Assembly: GCA_900169235.1 (NCBI GenBank)
Contig: FWCC01000322.1
Coordinates: 1-64,000, forward strand
DNA from: Zarea fungicola
Taxonomy: Eukaryota > Ascomycota > Sordariomycetes > Hypocreales > Cordycipitaceae
Length of the DNA stretch: 64,000 nt
Direction: 5' to 3'
The position numbers and the translations under genes were made by a program. Positions within the stretch are counted from its first letter, which is position 1. Each line of letters begins with the position of its first letter. Positions 1 through 10,930 of the stretch are shown here, piece by piece. Below the pieces are notes generated by a model. The model did no database searches, was not told the DNA's origin, and saw nothing but the letters and a program-made list of their open reading frames with translations.

Positions 1-307
1 TACGGAGGTCGACGCAAAAAGTATTGACTAAAGCTAACCTCAGCTAACCCTACAGACCAGGATTAGGCAGGTTTGGTACATTAGATACATGTAATCACTA
101 TATTCAGCTGCTGTAAGCCACCACAAGGATCATATCATAGCAGACCGTTTAAAAAAACCAGGGCAGTCAGTCAAGAGGCAGGCCGCTAAAGGTGCCCTAA
201 ATATTTAGCGGAGTTCAAATAAGTAGATGTATATTAATGTATTCTATTCTACCCTGGTCAGGGTTAGATACTAGCGTTAGTCAATACTTTTTGCGTCGAC
301 CTCCGTA
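1..307. mobile_element. MITE with 31-bp perfect terminal inverted repeats
   Basis: The first 31 bases (TACGGAGGTCGACGCAAAAA...) are the exact reverse complement of bases 277-307. Inverted similarity continues imperfectly to about 60 bases on each side (a shared TAACCCT...GACCAGG block). The 307-bp element has no coding capacity. Both ends finish in TA, which fits a Tc1/mariner or pogo-like element with a TA target duplication, but the left flank is outside the window so the duplication cannot be confirmed. The family assignment is inference; the inverted repeat is seen directly. Confidence 0.85.
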
Positions 308-931
308 GGAAAAAAGACTTGCGTGGCGTTGCTAGACCCGGCACCAGGCAGAACCCCCGCCCAAAATTATCCCCGCAAACCATCACTCAAGCAAGCACAG
401 GAACAAGTCGTCCCATTGGTTTCCATGCCCAGGACAGCTGCGGCCTCTGACCCCTCTGGCACCTCTGACCCCTTCCAACCAATCGAGGCGCTGGAACCCT
501 TTTCCCCGCACCGCTCCACTGGGGAGAGGCTTGGGTCAGAGGTAAGATTTGTGCTGCAGGGGGGTTTGGATTTGTGCGTGGTAGTAGGCACTCTCGGGAA
601 TCACCCGCGTCCACGTCGCATACTATTCACAGTCGTTGGCTACACGGCTGAATACAAAAAGAATGCAAAAGCGCTGCTGTTCTGTTTTCCCCTCCCTCTC
701 TTCTCCCTCTTTATAGCTGTTCAAATTTTCTTTACAAGTTTTGCAACTTTCATTTAGACAGATTTCTGCGCTGCCAAGCCGTCTTCTCCTGCTAGGTGTC
801 TCATGTCGCCCTACGTTTCTGCGCGCTGAACAACTCCAACTGCTCCACCAAGCTCGCTCCACAGACGACCCAACGACTGATACGAACAAAAACCAACATT
901 GTATAATACGATTAAACAACTCTTCATACCA
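308..931. other. Upstream region of first small-protein gene; no gene seen
   Basis: Several open frames overlap here on both strands, but none starts with ATG and carries a recognisable domain or splice signal. A weak TTTATAG-like box near 709 and a pyrimidine-rich run just before it are the only promoter-like signals. Confidence 0.4.
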
Positions 932-1301
932 ATGCCTCTCTCTCAAGAAGCAGTTATTGCCCTTACCGGTCTTGTCCTTGACCTGCCTTCCAAGGTCGGC
1001 AGCTTATGGCTTTGGTGCAAGTCCATCTTTGAACAATCGACTTTCCATCCACCCGCAGGCCTGCAGGGTACGTTATACCTATTCTTCGGTCGCAGAGCAA
1101 GCACCATCGCCTGCATCATAGTAATTAATTTTGAAATTTTCTCGTCGTTTCTTTCTAGACGATTTAGAGCTTGGCCACTCTTTGGAGGGAGCCCCGCCAC
1201 CTTCAACCAGTCGTTTCTTCAGCACCAGTACGCAGACAATGAGACTAGTGGTGGCTTATGAGCAAGATGTCCGCCAACACCAGTGGCTCTATTTGGACTG
1301 A
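932..1301 (+). CDS. Small membrane protein family, copy A (92 aa, two exons)
   Basis: Exons 932-1067 and 1159-1301, intron GTACGT...TTTCTAG (91 nt), phase 1. Exon 1 starts MPLSQEAVIALTGLVLDLPS, followed by WLWCK and a polar tail. The hydrophobic stretch at residues 7-28 could be a single membrane segment with a short outside N-terminus. Exon 2 begins DDLELG, is rich in Ser/Thr/Pro, and has LVVAYEQ near the end, which copy E shares. The start is the ATG whose sequence context is repeated in copies E and G. No named family is recognised and the function is unknown. A one-pass membrane protein is inferred from hydrophobicity only; the hydrophobic run contains an aspartate (LDLP), so a membrane-associated helix or a weak signal anchor is also possible. 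Confidence 0.7.
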
Positions 1302-1620
1302 ATGAATAAGGAAGACCATTGTCTTTTACTTCAGGCGATTTGTTAGTTTTATGAGAGTATATGTAGTATGTAGCCCCGAGAAAACGTCATCATTTGCTTT
1401 TAAACGTTGAAACACTAAGAAGCCCAGCTCACTGCTACCTGCACGCGCCAGTAAGTGTGCTAAACCCCCCATTGGTCAGATGCAACGGTGCCTACACCCA
1501 ATCATGCTTCCGCCTGGATTTTATAAACACGTTGAACATGGGAGTGGGGCTTGTACTCACACACCGGCCATGCCGGTCGTTCTTTTATCTCTTGAAATGC
1601 AGCTCTTAAATGGTTAGGGC

Positions 1621-1628
1621 TATAAAAG
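1621..1628 (+). promoter_or_regulatory. TATA box upstream of copy B
   Basis: TATAAAAG lies 117 bp before the ATG of copy B and is followed by a pyrimidine-rich leader. It fits a core promoter. Confidence 0.5.
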
Positions 1629-1737
1629 AGTCTTGCCTCGAGCTCAACGACTGCTTGAAAAGTCCAAGTAGGCTCTCTCACAACCAAAGCCCACCTTGAC
1701 ATCATCTGTTTGGCACCCGGCAATCACAGCACCGCCA

Positions 1738-2093
1738 ATGTCACTCTCTCAAGAAGCCGTCATCGCCCTCACGGCACTCATCCTCGATCTCCCAGCCACA
1801 TTCAGCCACGTGTGGCGGTGGTGCCAGTCGCTTGCTCGGCCATCTACTTCCGAGCCACAAAGAGCGATGCCCCGTACGTTCACCTACAATCCCATCACGA
1901 GAAGAACGGCAGGGGGGGTATCCTTCAAGAGCAGCAGCTAACATGGTCGCCTTTTTCTTTTCCTTTAGACGATGTGGAACTTGGCGCGTCATGGGGGCGG
2001 CCCTTGCCGGCAACTGGCAGTCGTCCGATCTACCGAGTGTACACGCGGACAGAACTATTGGCCTATGAGTACACTGTCCCCAATCGTCGGTGA
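1738..2093 (+). CDS. Small membrane protein family, copy B (86 aa, two exons)
   Basis: Exons 1738-1873 and 1969-2093, intron GTACGT...CCTTTAG (95 nt) with a GCTAACA branch-like site near 1936. Exon 1 has exactly the same length (136 nt) and phase (1) as copy A. It reads MSLSQEAVIALTALILDLPA, then WRWCQ. Exon 2 starts HDVELG, a variant of the family DDLELG motif, and ends with LLAYEY, the counterpart of VVAYEQ in copies A and E. A TATA box stands 117 bp upstream. It lies in tandem with copy A, same strand, 436 bp away. Function unknown. Confidence 0.7.
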
Positions 2094-3786
2094 CCGCGTC
2101 TGGATGTAATAAGCATGGGAGTTTTTGGTGATGTTTATTTTCAGTCCATGTATTTCTCCATATAAGTATTTCCCATACTTTAAGAGATCTATTTTGATTT
2201 TTTATTTATTAATATTGTTGATGAAGATGCCTGCCGAATGGCCGTGTAAGATGAAGTCGCGCCCATGAAATTGGCTGGTGGGCGAGCTTTTTTCCTCCAC
2301 TCTGCGCAAGGGCATCTAGAACACGACATTACTAGTCCAAACTGGTGCTAGCCGGACCGTTTATTCTAGGCTCGAAAGTAACCTTCGCCATCGTGTTCAA
2401 GGATTATCGAGACTAGAGTAGACTGTGTAACCAAGAGACTTCATTGTAGAACTTGTCGCAGGTCCTTATCAGTCTCACAGGGCCTTCAAGTTGGCAGTAC
2501 ATTTGATATTTAAGATTCTAAATGAGTTGGAATTTTTGAGGAATGAAATTGACACCGTTGGCTCAAAATGAAATTAAAGAAACAAAGGACAAGGAAATGA
2601 GAGGAAGAAAAGAGAAAACGAGTACATATTCTACCAAACTAACTCCACGTGTCTTGGTTGGCAAACCTCTGCTTATTGCCGTGGTTGCACATTTCCGGTC
2701 CAAATGTCGTCTGCATCTTCGAATAGAGAGGTAGCTGCAAGTAACGGCGGCTGCGTTTCATCGTGTACATTTCAGCAGCGGCAGTTGCAATTCGCAGCGG
2801 TGTACCGAACAGTGGAGGCGTTGGCTATTTACACGTTTGCACCATGTATTTATGTACACCTATTGCCCGTCTTTGTCGAAGCCGTGTAATGCCCTCGGCG
2901 TCATGGAATTGCACTAGAAGTGGCGTCAGCGTTACATCAAGGAGCCAATCGGGTGATTCCTAGCGTGGCATTGTTGGGCCGTCACCAATACAAGGTAGTT
3001 AGTAGCTTGCGTACGACACTCACGAGAAGAGGACACTAGTCTGTGCTGAAGGCAAAAATTACAAAACGCCTCAGGCGGCTGATTGTGGAGCGCCTGACTG
3101 GTCATGGTGCGAGATGGAGGTACCCGGCTATACGTAAAATAGCATGCAAAGGCGGTGGGAACTGAAACAGGCAGGAATTATTCCACTGTGGCCGTTAGCC
3201 AGCGCGTGGCAGTTGGAGCTAAAGGGTGGCAGTTGGACAGGGGTAGCTCTGAGAGCGGTGCGCTTTCGTCCTGCGACTTTCCATGGGTGCGAACTTATAT
3301 CCAGGGTCCAGATCGAAGTCGACCGTGGCGGCGCAGGAGTCATCCCTGATAGAGGAAATGCTTCGCCCCTACGCACTCGCCAAGGTGTTGGATGTATGTA
3401 CCTATGTAGCAAAAAGCTGCGGGCCATGCCTGCACAGTTGGCCAATGGCATTTCACGTTGCCCAGGACTCGACCATTCCCACCAGAAACATTCAATAGAG
3501 GAATTGTGCCGCGGTCGCTCAAAGACATGCCTCTTCTCGTCCTCTTGCGAGCCGCAACCTAAATTTTTTTTGCCTTTGCTATAACATGTAAATTGCTTGG
3601 ACAATTTTTTCGAGTTTTCTCTGCAGAACCCTCTTCTTCTCGCAGAGGAAAGGTACACAACACGTGAACTACGAGTTACTACAGAAGGTCCCGCGCAACC
3701 CGGCCGCAAGACTTGCAACAGCGCACACCAAACAGGCCGGCCGACTGGACTTGGACGTGGACGCGAGCCTCACAATATTTTGCGCA
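2094..3786. other. 1.7-kb intergenic stretch, no supported gene
   Basis: Open frames of 60-196 codons exist on both strands (the longest on the minus strand, 3128-3718), but they lack recognisable domains, credible starts and splice signals, and overlap one another in composition-driven fashion. It probably holds the 3' region of copy B and the promoter of copy C. Confidence 0.4.
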
Positions 3787-4187
3787 ATGTCGCTTTCACC
3801 AGAATCTGTCATTGGACTTGCCACCCTAGTTGTCAACCTCCCACCTTTTATCAACGTTGTTTGGGCCTGGTGCAAGTCCGCTGTTCGGCGAGTGTCGCGC
3901 CCAACCAATGCTGATGTGCGAACCACCTCTATTGACGGTACGTTTGTCTATCTTGCCGGGCATCCACGAACAAAAATAAAACAGAAAAAAGAAAGGAAAC
4001 GATTTTACTAAATCAACAAGGATTACAGCAAATGGAAGCTAATTTTTTGTGCCTATATTCAGATGACTTGGAACGAGGTCTGGACTATGAGCGGCATGCC
4101 CACAATGTCCATCAACGCACTTACTATGCCTTCAATTTGGATACACCAACTGTGAAAGTCGCCGTTGTCGCCTCCACTTCCATCTAG
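3787..4187 (+). CDS. Small membrane protein family, copy C (91 aa, two exons)
   Basis: Exons 3787-3937 and 4063-4187, intron GTACGT...TATTCAG (125 nt), phase 1. Exon 1 reads MSLSPESVIGLATLVVNLPP, then WAWCK and a basic, Arg-rich stretch. Exon 2 begins DDLERG and is otherwise unlike the other copies. The PP after the hydrophobic half links it to copies D and F, while WxWCK links it to A, E and G, so it is intermediate between the two subgroups. The basic residues right after the hydrophobic segment suggest an inward-facing C-terminus (inference). Function unknown. Confidence 0.65.
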
Positions 4188-5479
4188 TGACATGGTGTAA
4201 CCAAAGAGCAGCAGCGGGTGTTGAAAGTGAACGAGGAGGTACATACGGATCGGAGATGAAATAAATAGATTTCTTTTGCATGCAAATATGGAAAAGAGTG
4301 GGCAGAGACTATCAGGTGCGCAAGCAAATCGAATTGGCGATTATTCATCGCGCAACAAGTTTGAGGAGCTGTAATCATGTAAACTGTCTCGGTGTCCCAT
4401 TGTAGGCAGCTGTCATGTCTTGATCAACGATCGCGGCATGAGAGAAAGACGTGAGAGGTGAAAAAAAGAAAATTGAATTGAAAAGATTTCCTGATTGGAC
4501 AAACATGGACCAATAAGGATCAAATCATCCCCAGATTTTGACTGAATCGTTCTAGTGGACCAAACACAACGGCGGGGCAGCAGGGGACCACTGAGATGGG
4601 ACCAATCACTAACAAGGTCAAAAATGCTCACCTTTGCCGGTTCTCATTGGCCGGCACTTTCAAATCGAACTACTCTGGAGTTCGGCTTTCAATGTTTATT
4701 CCCTCGTGCCCCCTCGTCCCCCCCTCGTACAAGCAGAGAACGGAACGCAATGGAGGTATGAGATTGTGGTGGCGGTTTTTTGCATCCGCACAGCTGTGTC
4801 TTTGAGAATGAGGCTGGTTGTGTGGTCCATTACCCACGGTTATTAGGGGTTCCCAGTATGGGCATCTCCACCAGCAAAGTGGCGTTTTCCTTGCACCCTT
4901 GTCACGGCCTGACCAAGCGCGAAGCGGCTTAGTAGGTACAAGATGTGGCAAGGCTGATTCTAGCAGAAGCCGGATCTTAACCCAGGCCAGCGCCATGTGA
5001 GCTTGTTAGCGTCACTGAAATGTAGGCAGTCCGCACTAGTCTGGTAAGAGCGGTGCCCTGCAGAAGCCGACCAGGTACGTATCTCAACACGCGTTGCCAC
5101 GCAAAGTGCAAGTCAAAGTACAACATTAATAATGTAAGTAACGTATGCGTACCCGTCAAAGTCGCGGATTTCTCATCAGCCGCACTGGACCCCAGACCGT
5201 CCCTGGTTTTTCTCAAGGGCCGCCTCCTATCAAACCTCTTTGGCACTAGGTCGGCAACGACACTGTAGTGCCACACGATGGCTGCCGGTTTATAAAGGCT
5301 TGTTCTTCGTCACCTTGTGCAAGATGGACAAGGAATGAGTTTATAGCAGCATATGACATTGTCCTATCACTGAACCAAGTATTCTATCCTCTTTTGTTCC
5401 TATTTCTTTCCATTACCAATCATCTTTTTGTGGAATTATACACGGCCGTACTCTTGAGCAGGACCTATTCCCAGTCGCA
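4188..5479. other. 1.3-kb intergenic stretch with TATA box for copy D
   Basis: No gene can be supported. TATAAAGG at 5291 lies about 190 bp upstream of copy D. A segment just before that ATG (a TACCAATCATCTTTT-like run) is shared with the leader of copy F. Confidence 0.4.
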
Positions 5480-5806
5480 ATGCCATCTCTCTCCTCGGAA
5501 ACGATAATAGCCCTACTCGCGCTGGTTGTGGCTTTGCCCCCAGCGTTGATAATTGTGTGGCGATGGTGGCGCAGGTGCTCGGCCCGGACTGTACCTGGCG
5601 AAAGACTACCAGACTCTGAAGGTATGGTTCAGGCGGTCGTGCTCTCAGCAAGAAGACACAATATTAGATAAAAAGCTAATTACTTTATTTTCTTAGAAAT
5701 GGAATTGGAATCTGTAGCCTGGCCGCCGCCTCTACTAATGATACCGACAACATCCCGTGGAGGCTTGCTAATAGAGATTCGCGCACTCCTGACAAGCGGT
5801 ACTTAG
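5480..5806 (+). CDS. Small membrane protein family, copy D (83 aa, two exons)
   Basis: Exons 5480-5621 and 5697-5806, intron GTATGG...TTCTTAG (75 nt), phase 1. Exon 1 reads MPSLSSETIIALLALVVALP, then PALIIVWRWWRRC. The hydrophobic run at residues 8-27 is long and uninterrupted enough to be a convincing membrane helix, with WRWWRRC as interfacial and positive-inside flank. Exon 2 begins E-MELE, a degenerate form of the family DDLELG, and ends near LLIEIRALLTSGT. It is closest to copy F in both exons and in leader sequence. Function unknown. Confidence 0.7.
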
Positions 5807-7380
5807 GGTCTGGAAATTCGTGATAGCGATTAGTATGTGTAAGGTAAAAGCGGTAGTATACAGGGATATAGAAGAAATAACGAATGTTAAATGGTTCTAT
5901 TTTTTTACGAAATTCCAGACCTCCGCCTAATCTGGTCCAGTTGCCTCGAAAATAAAACAGCCAGCAGGGAAGGAGCTTCGAGTACGGGTGAGATATCTTT
6001 TAGGTTTAGCGCAACTTGACTCAGGGCAGGGTGTGTCGATTTATTGTACGGAGTGTTCGTACTCCGTACTGGTATTGTGTATGTACCACTTACTACCAGC
6101 ACACCGTTTAGCTAGCAGTGCTCGCAGGTCCGTGCGGGCGACACTCCTCCTCCGGCTTCCCTTGCACAAGCCACAACAAACCTTTCGCTTTCCGCCCGGG
6201 GTTCCTACGGGGTCATCAGCCATGTTCTGGGACGCCAGCAATGCATAGACAAGCATAACAAGTCTCGTCAAGTCGAGTGAAGTGGATTGGCTTCCATAGG
6301 CCGGCCAGAACATTGAATCCACCGTCCGCATGGAGGATGACCTCTGAAAGATGTGGAGTGCCGACGACCATGTAATTGTAGCATTAGCTGATGGCAGGGA
6401 ACAATTTCCACAAGAGGCAACAGCTCAGATTTGGAAAGCGTTCAATTCGGCCGACAATTTTCAGCACAAAAAGTAATAAACAAGGGCTGTTTTCTAACAG
6501 CCACCACAGCAGGTATGCTTTGACTGATTATTACCTGCGGTGTAGTGCTTTGTGTCGCGGCCGTAAGTCCGTGTCTGGTACCGTTTAACGGCTTCATTTC
6601 ATCTGCTTTAGAGTATGGGTTCCTACTTCGTGCACTGCTGCCACCAGTTCCCCGGTAACGGCTGTAGCAAAAAGTCCGATTACATTATGTGAAGTAATCA
6701 CCAGGCTCGTGGCCGTCTGCATGTCTGTTGTTACATTTGGTTTCATTCTTTCCTCTTTGGTATGTTTGGAAGATAGAGAGCGCCACCCGTCATTTTGTCC
6801 ATGCGCACTTGTAAATTACCCTGCCCTGGCGCAGCGTACATGGCAGCGCTAGCCATATGTGCAAAATGGTTATGCACCGGGTGTGGCTCGGAGTGCAGAG
6901 AGACGAAAAACTGGTGCAGAGGCGGACGAATAGAGGGACGAAAAACATGTAACTAAAACGGCCAAGGGCCCGGGTCCCGGGACAGGGCGACGCCACCTGT
7001 TGCTTCGTTGCATTGGTGCTGCCACAGCCGAGTTTGGAGTTGACCACGGTCCGGCCCTGACAGGTTTCCTGCAGAGGTATAAAATAAACTTGCTTTCCCT
7101 CTATCTTCCGGGGTCTCTATTCAGAAATTTCCGTTGTGTCACTGTCAATTCCTTTGTTGTGTCCCCTTCCTGTATCGAGGCCTGGCCTTTGCCTGATTCC
7201 CTCCTTGCTCTCTACGGCATCCTATGCTACATTGCTCATCGCAAACTCGACTATCCCTAGACTGGCAACAAGTGCGGAGTGCAACGAACGAACGAAACCA
7301 GTCAGGCCAAATAAAAACAACCAATAAGAGGCATGTCCTAGGAAAACCATATTCATTCCAATTGCGAATTCTTTCTTCCA
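5807..7380. other. 1.6-kb intergenic stretch, promoter of copy E at its end
   Basis: No supported gene. The last 305 bases contain a TATA box and leader that are repeated upstream of copy G. Confidence 0.4.
7076..7103 (+). promoter_or_regulatory. Core promoter of copy E, conserved with copy G
   Basis: GGTATAAAATAAACTTGCTT followed by TCCCTCTA is almost identical to 10652-10679 upstream of copy G. Both begin with a TATA box about 280-305 bp before the ATG and run into a pyrimidine-rich leader. Conservation of this non-coding stretch points to a shared promoter inherited by duplication. Confidence 0.65.
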
Positions 7381-7761
7381 ATGCCTCTATCCCAAGAAGC
7401 CATTATTTCTCTCACTGCACTTATCCTTGATCTTCCTTCCACTGCCAAGAACCTCTGGCATTGGTGCAAATTCATGGTCGGGGAAACCTTTCCTTCCAAC
7501 CCTCGTCTGCAGGACCACTCTGACGGTGCGTTTCCCTATCAGCTCCTCACAGAAAAGTATAAGAAAGAACATTATTTGAATAGAAATGGCTAAAATATAA
7601 TCATGAATTTATATATAGAAGATTTGGAGCTCGGTCATGTACCATTGGCAATGGCGCCTATATCTACGGATGGCAGTCGCACATCCGCTGGCTATACAGA
7701 GATACAGCGGACGCTAGTGGTTGCTTACGAACAGACGGTTCGACATCATCCCCGGCAGTGA
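7381..7761 (+). CDS. Small membrane protein family, copy E (95 aa, two exons)
   Basis: Exons 7381-7525 and 7619-7761, intron GTGCGT...TATATAG (93 nt), phase 1. Exon 1 reads MPLSQEAIISLTALILDLPS, then WHWCK. Exon 2 begins EDLELGH and ends LVVAYEQTVRHHPRQ, close to the end of copy A (LVVAYEQDVR). Copy G shares nearly the same exon 1, an IGYTQI/AGYTEI block in exon 2, and the promoter. The shared C-terminal AYEQ block in copies A and E, despite poor conservation between, suggests it matters. Function unknown. Confidence 0.72.
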
Positions 7762-8129
7762 CTGGGTAAAAGGCAAGCCTGTGGAAAGGAGGACATTGGC
7801 CGGCAAAATTAAAATTCTTGTTCGGTATTCATATTGATGTACAACTTCCTCGACGGAAAAAAAAAGATAGTAGTGAGGTTTGGAATATAGAAGGCCATTT
7901 ATTGTTTTAGTAATACTAACTAGTTGGTCCGTCATACCAATTCTCTGCTTTACAGCGGGTATATTACGCTACCACATTTAGTGTTGCTCTAATTTCTCCT
8001 GGCACGCTTCAGTGCAAGGCGCTATAAAAAGGGATTCGGACGTTCAAGGCCGACATTATTTGCCAAGATTTGATGCACAAGGGCTGAAGCTTGTAGAAAA
8101 TAACATAGACATGGATATATATTTTTTTA

Positions 8130-8154
8130 AATATATATATATATATATATATAT
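8130..8154. repeat. (AT)n microsatellite
   Basis: Twelve consecutive AT dinucleotides, seen directly. Confidence 0.95.
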
Positions 8155-8906
8155 CTAAGTCTATTAGAAAAAAATTCACTGCTGGGTTGAACAATCCTCA
8201 TCAACATTCCCATAACGAGACAGCACCCCTTAACAAGACAGACCCACTTAGCCTAAAACCAGCCGAAAACCCGCCGGCTCGGCCCGTGTGCAAGCGTAAC
8301 GGATGGGGAAGCGCTATAACTTGTTGGTTGAGAACTTTAATCGTAACTAAGGGTAGGATGCAGTAGGCGCATCACTTGGACCAACCCGCAATCACCCCAG
8401 CTAAAATTGCTGTGGCAACTGACTCCAGGGCACTATCTGGAGGAGAAAACGGCCGTGCAGTATATTGAAAACGGGCTCCATCGTAAACAAATTGTTTCAA
8501 CTAGAAGAGACCACAATAAAAAAGATGAAGAAAATAAATCCCCGCCTAATTAAAAAAAAAAAAAGATCTCAAGTTCACACTCACTTCGTTTCTTGGTCCC
8601 GCGGTTCCTAATCATGGCCCCAACTACTGCGTACATTTAACTGCTTTAGCCTGACTGAACGTAACACCGGCGATATCTCCATGGTATTTTGCAACGGCTT
8701 AGCGGGGAACGCCGACGCCTTCCGGAGGTATCTAATGGTAAGCTGTTTACAATGATGCTGATTCAGCTGGCAAATTATACCATCTTGGCAATTCTTCGGA
8801 CATAAAAAACTACAAACCCCGCAGAACAAGCCGTCCTCCGCTACCTGGGGACGCGATGGGACAATGTTCCACAGGGGACGGTACGTACCCATTGTCGGTG
8901 AACCCA

Positions 8907-9213
8907 GCACAAGGCGACTCAAAGTACAAAAGTTGGCGTCGTGTACATGTAACTCTTCAGTCACAACGCCCACCGTAACGCATCGATTTGACTTGGTCCT
9001 GCAAGGCTGTGTCAAATATGCCAGCTTGCCACGAGGCTACGTACAGGTAGTGGCAAACTAAGCACGGGGCGAGTCAAAGTACAAAAGTTGGTGTCACGTA
9101 CATGTGACCACTTAATCATAACGTCCACCGAAACACCTCAAATTGGCTTAGTTCCGCAAGGCTGTCAACATATGCCAGCTTGCCACGAGGCTGCGTACTG
9201 TAGTGGGCGAATT
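8907..9213 (+). repeat. Two tandem copies of a diverged ~150-bp unit
   Basis: Unit 1 (about 8907-9060) and unit 2 (9061-9213) both run GCAC(A/G)(A/G)GGCGA(C/G)TCAAAG...CAAAAGTTGG...GTACATGT...AAGGCTGT...ATGCCAGCTTGCCACGAGGC...AGTGG. A third start (ACAAGGCGAGTAAT) follows at 9216. The units differ at many positions, so the duplication is old. It lies directly upstream of copy F. Confidence 0.75.
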
Positions 9214-9536
9214 GGGACAAGGCGAGTAATACGACAAATTTGCGGCTCTCAGCTCATTGGCCCGATGAATCAGTTTCGTCAGCTCATCCGCAAGCTGAGC
9301 GCCTGCGATGCTTCCAAGAGGGGGCTATTTTCATTATATATACTTACTACGCTTGCCTCCTGGGTGATGGGTTTCCAAATTGCCCCATATGAATGAATAA
9401 AGTTTCACACTGACGTATGTTGTCTCTTTTTTTACTTAACCAAGTATTTGACTTTATTCCTTTTTCTTTCCATTACCAACCATCTTCTCTTGTCCGATAC
9501 GAGCGTATTTTTGGTCAAGATCTGATTCTTGTCGCA

Positions 9537-9880
9537 ATGCCGTCTCTCTCCCCCGAAGCCATCATAGCCCTGCTCGCGCTGGTTGTAGCTCTCCCACCAG
9601 CCATGATCATTCTGTGGGGGTGGTGGCGCCGGTGCTCAACCAGAGCTGCAACTGGCGGAAGACGAATACCGGATTCTGAAGGTATGCTTGGCGCAGGAAT
9701 GCTATTAGTACAAGACAACACAATGAATAGAAGTGCTCATCGGTCATCTTCTCAGAAGCGCAGCTGGCCGTTGCAAACGGACCGCAGCATGTACTGTTTA
9801 TGCCGACAACAGCCCGCGGAGGCTCAGCCCGCGGAGAATTGCTTCTAGAACTGCGTGCGCTACTGACAGCCGGCTCTTAG
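9537..9880 (+). CDS. Small membrane protein family, copy F (89 aa, two exons)
   Basis: Exons 9537-9681 and 9756-9880, intron GTATGC...CTTCTCAG (74 nt), phase 1. Exon 1 reads MPSLSPEAIIALLALVVALP, then PAMIILWGWWRRC. Exon 2 begins E-AQLAV and ends LLLELRALLTAGS, matching LLIEIRALLTSGT of copy D. The hydrophobic segment (residues 8-28) and flanking WWRRC make a one-pass membrane protein likely. Copies D and F also share their leaders and downstream neighbours (E and G), so the pair was probably duplicated as a unit. Function unknown. Confidence 0.7.
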
Positions 9881-10261
9881 AGGGCCTGGAGCGCCTGTGT
9901 GGCGGTGGGCATTTGTCAACTGGAACAGCGAGCAATGTAGATGTTTGTACTCAATATAGAACAAAGAAAATTGGATTCACGCAAATGTCAAAAGAAAAAT
10001 AATTCGTTTTAATATTCGGTGGACTTTTTGCCGTCACAATTCAGTCACAGAGTAAGCAAGGTGATGCGATCACTTAAATATACAATCGAGGAAGATTCAG
10101 ACAGTTTCGCACTATGCTTATGGCCCTTGCATAGTGTTGGCGCGCTGTCGCATATCCTCGGACGAAAACACGGAAATTCTGCCCACGAATATTGCTCAGT
10201 GTCACACTCTAAGCCACTTCAACGCAGCGCCACGGCCTCTAGGCGCAGGGAGTCGTGACAA

Positions 10262-10392
10262 GTAGGGAGTTGACGGCATGTGTGGAGCTAACGACTCTAC
10301 TGGGTAGCATGTTGACGACCAGTAGCGGGTTGACGACAACTATCGAGTTGACGAAGCGGAGTGGCTTGGCGACCAGCAGGGGTTGACGCTCA
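10262..10392 (+). repeat. Degenerate GTTGACGA-type minisatellite
   Basis: The motif (A/G)GTTGACG recurs five times in about 125 bp with spacers of 16-36 bp. It lies between copies F and G, and no gene overlaps it. Confidence 0.5.
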
Positions 10393-10651
10393 GCCTGGCA
10401 CATGGGGACCGGTGGATAATGAGAGGACCCATGTCCTCAGTTGTTCCTTACTGGTGGAATGGGCGTGACAGCTGCAACCTTTGCCATTTCTTGCTTCAAG
10501 CACTGATTTTGACCGCCCCATCCAAAGTGGGCACTGTTCGTTTTGGCCTTTGATATGGTTGGTTGAAATTCAGTCTCCTGGATTAAAAAGGGAAAAGTGA
10601 GCACTCGGTTTGACTTGATGGACGGCGCTCAGCGCAAGCAGCTCAGCCAGT

Positions 10652-10679
10652 GGTATAAAGTTAACTTGCTTTCCCTCTA
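10652..10679 (+). promoter_or_regulatory. Core promoter of copy G, conserved with copy E
   Basis: GGTATAAAGTTAACTTGCTT followed by TCCCTCTA, the counterpart of 7076-7103. Further blocks of leader similarity follow up to the ATG, such as AACTATCC and CAAGTGC..GAACGAAAC. Confidence 0.65.
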
Positions 10680-10930
10680 CGTCTTGTTGTAGTGCTCAAA
10701 ATCAAAACAATACTGTTCTTTGACAATTCTTTTTTTGCCTCTTTCCTGCATCGACGGTGAGCATTATCCGAGTCCCTTTTGTCTTGAGGCGCGGTGCAAC
10801 ATCTCTCCCCGCATAATCAACTATCCACAAGCCTCGTACCAAGTGCCAGGAACGAAACTGATTAATCGTTATAAAAAAAACAGCTGCCACAGGAGTTATA
10901 TCCGGTCCGTTTATCAGAAAACCAGTGCCA

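Larger units (their letters stand above)
7762..9536. other. 1.8-kb intergenic stretch with AT microsatellite and 150-bp duplication
   Basis: No supported gene. It contains an (AT)12 run at 8130-8154, a poly-A run near 8550 and a duplicated segment of about 150 bp (8907-9060 and 9061-9213). Confidence 0.45.

Noticed and set aside
3128..3718. 196-codon minus-strand open frame
   Set aside because: No recognisable domain, odd composition, overlaps other equally long frames on the plus strand, and no splice or promoter support.
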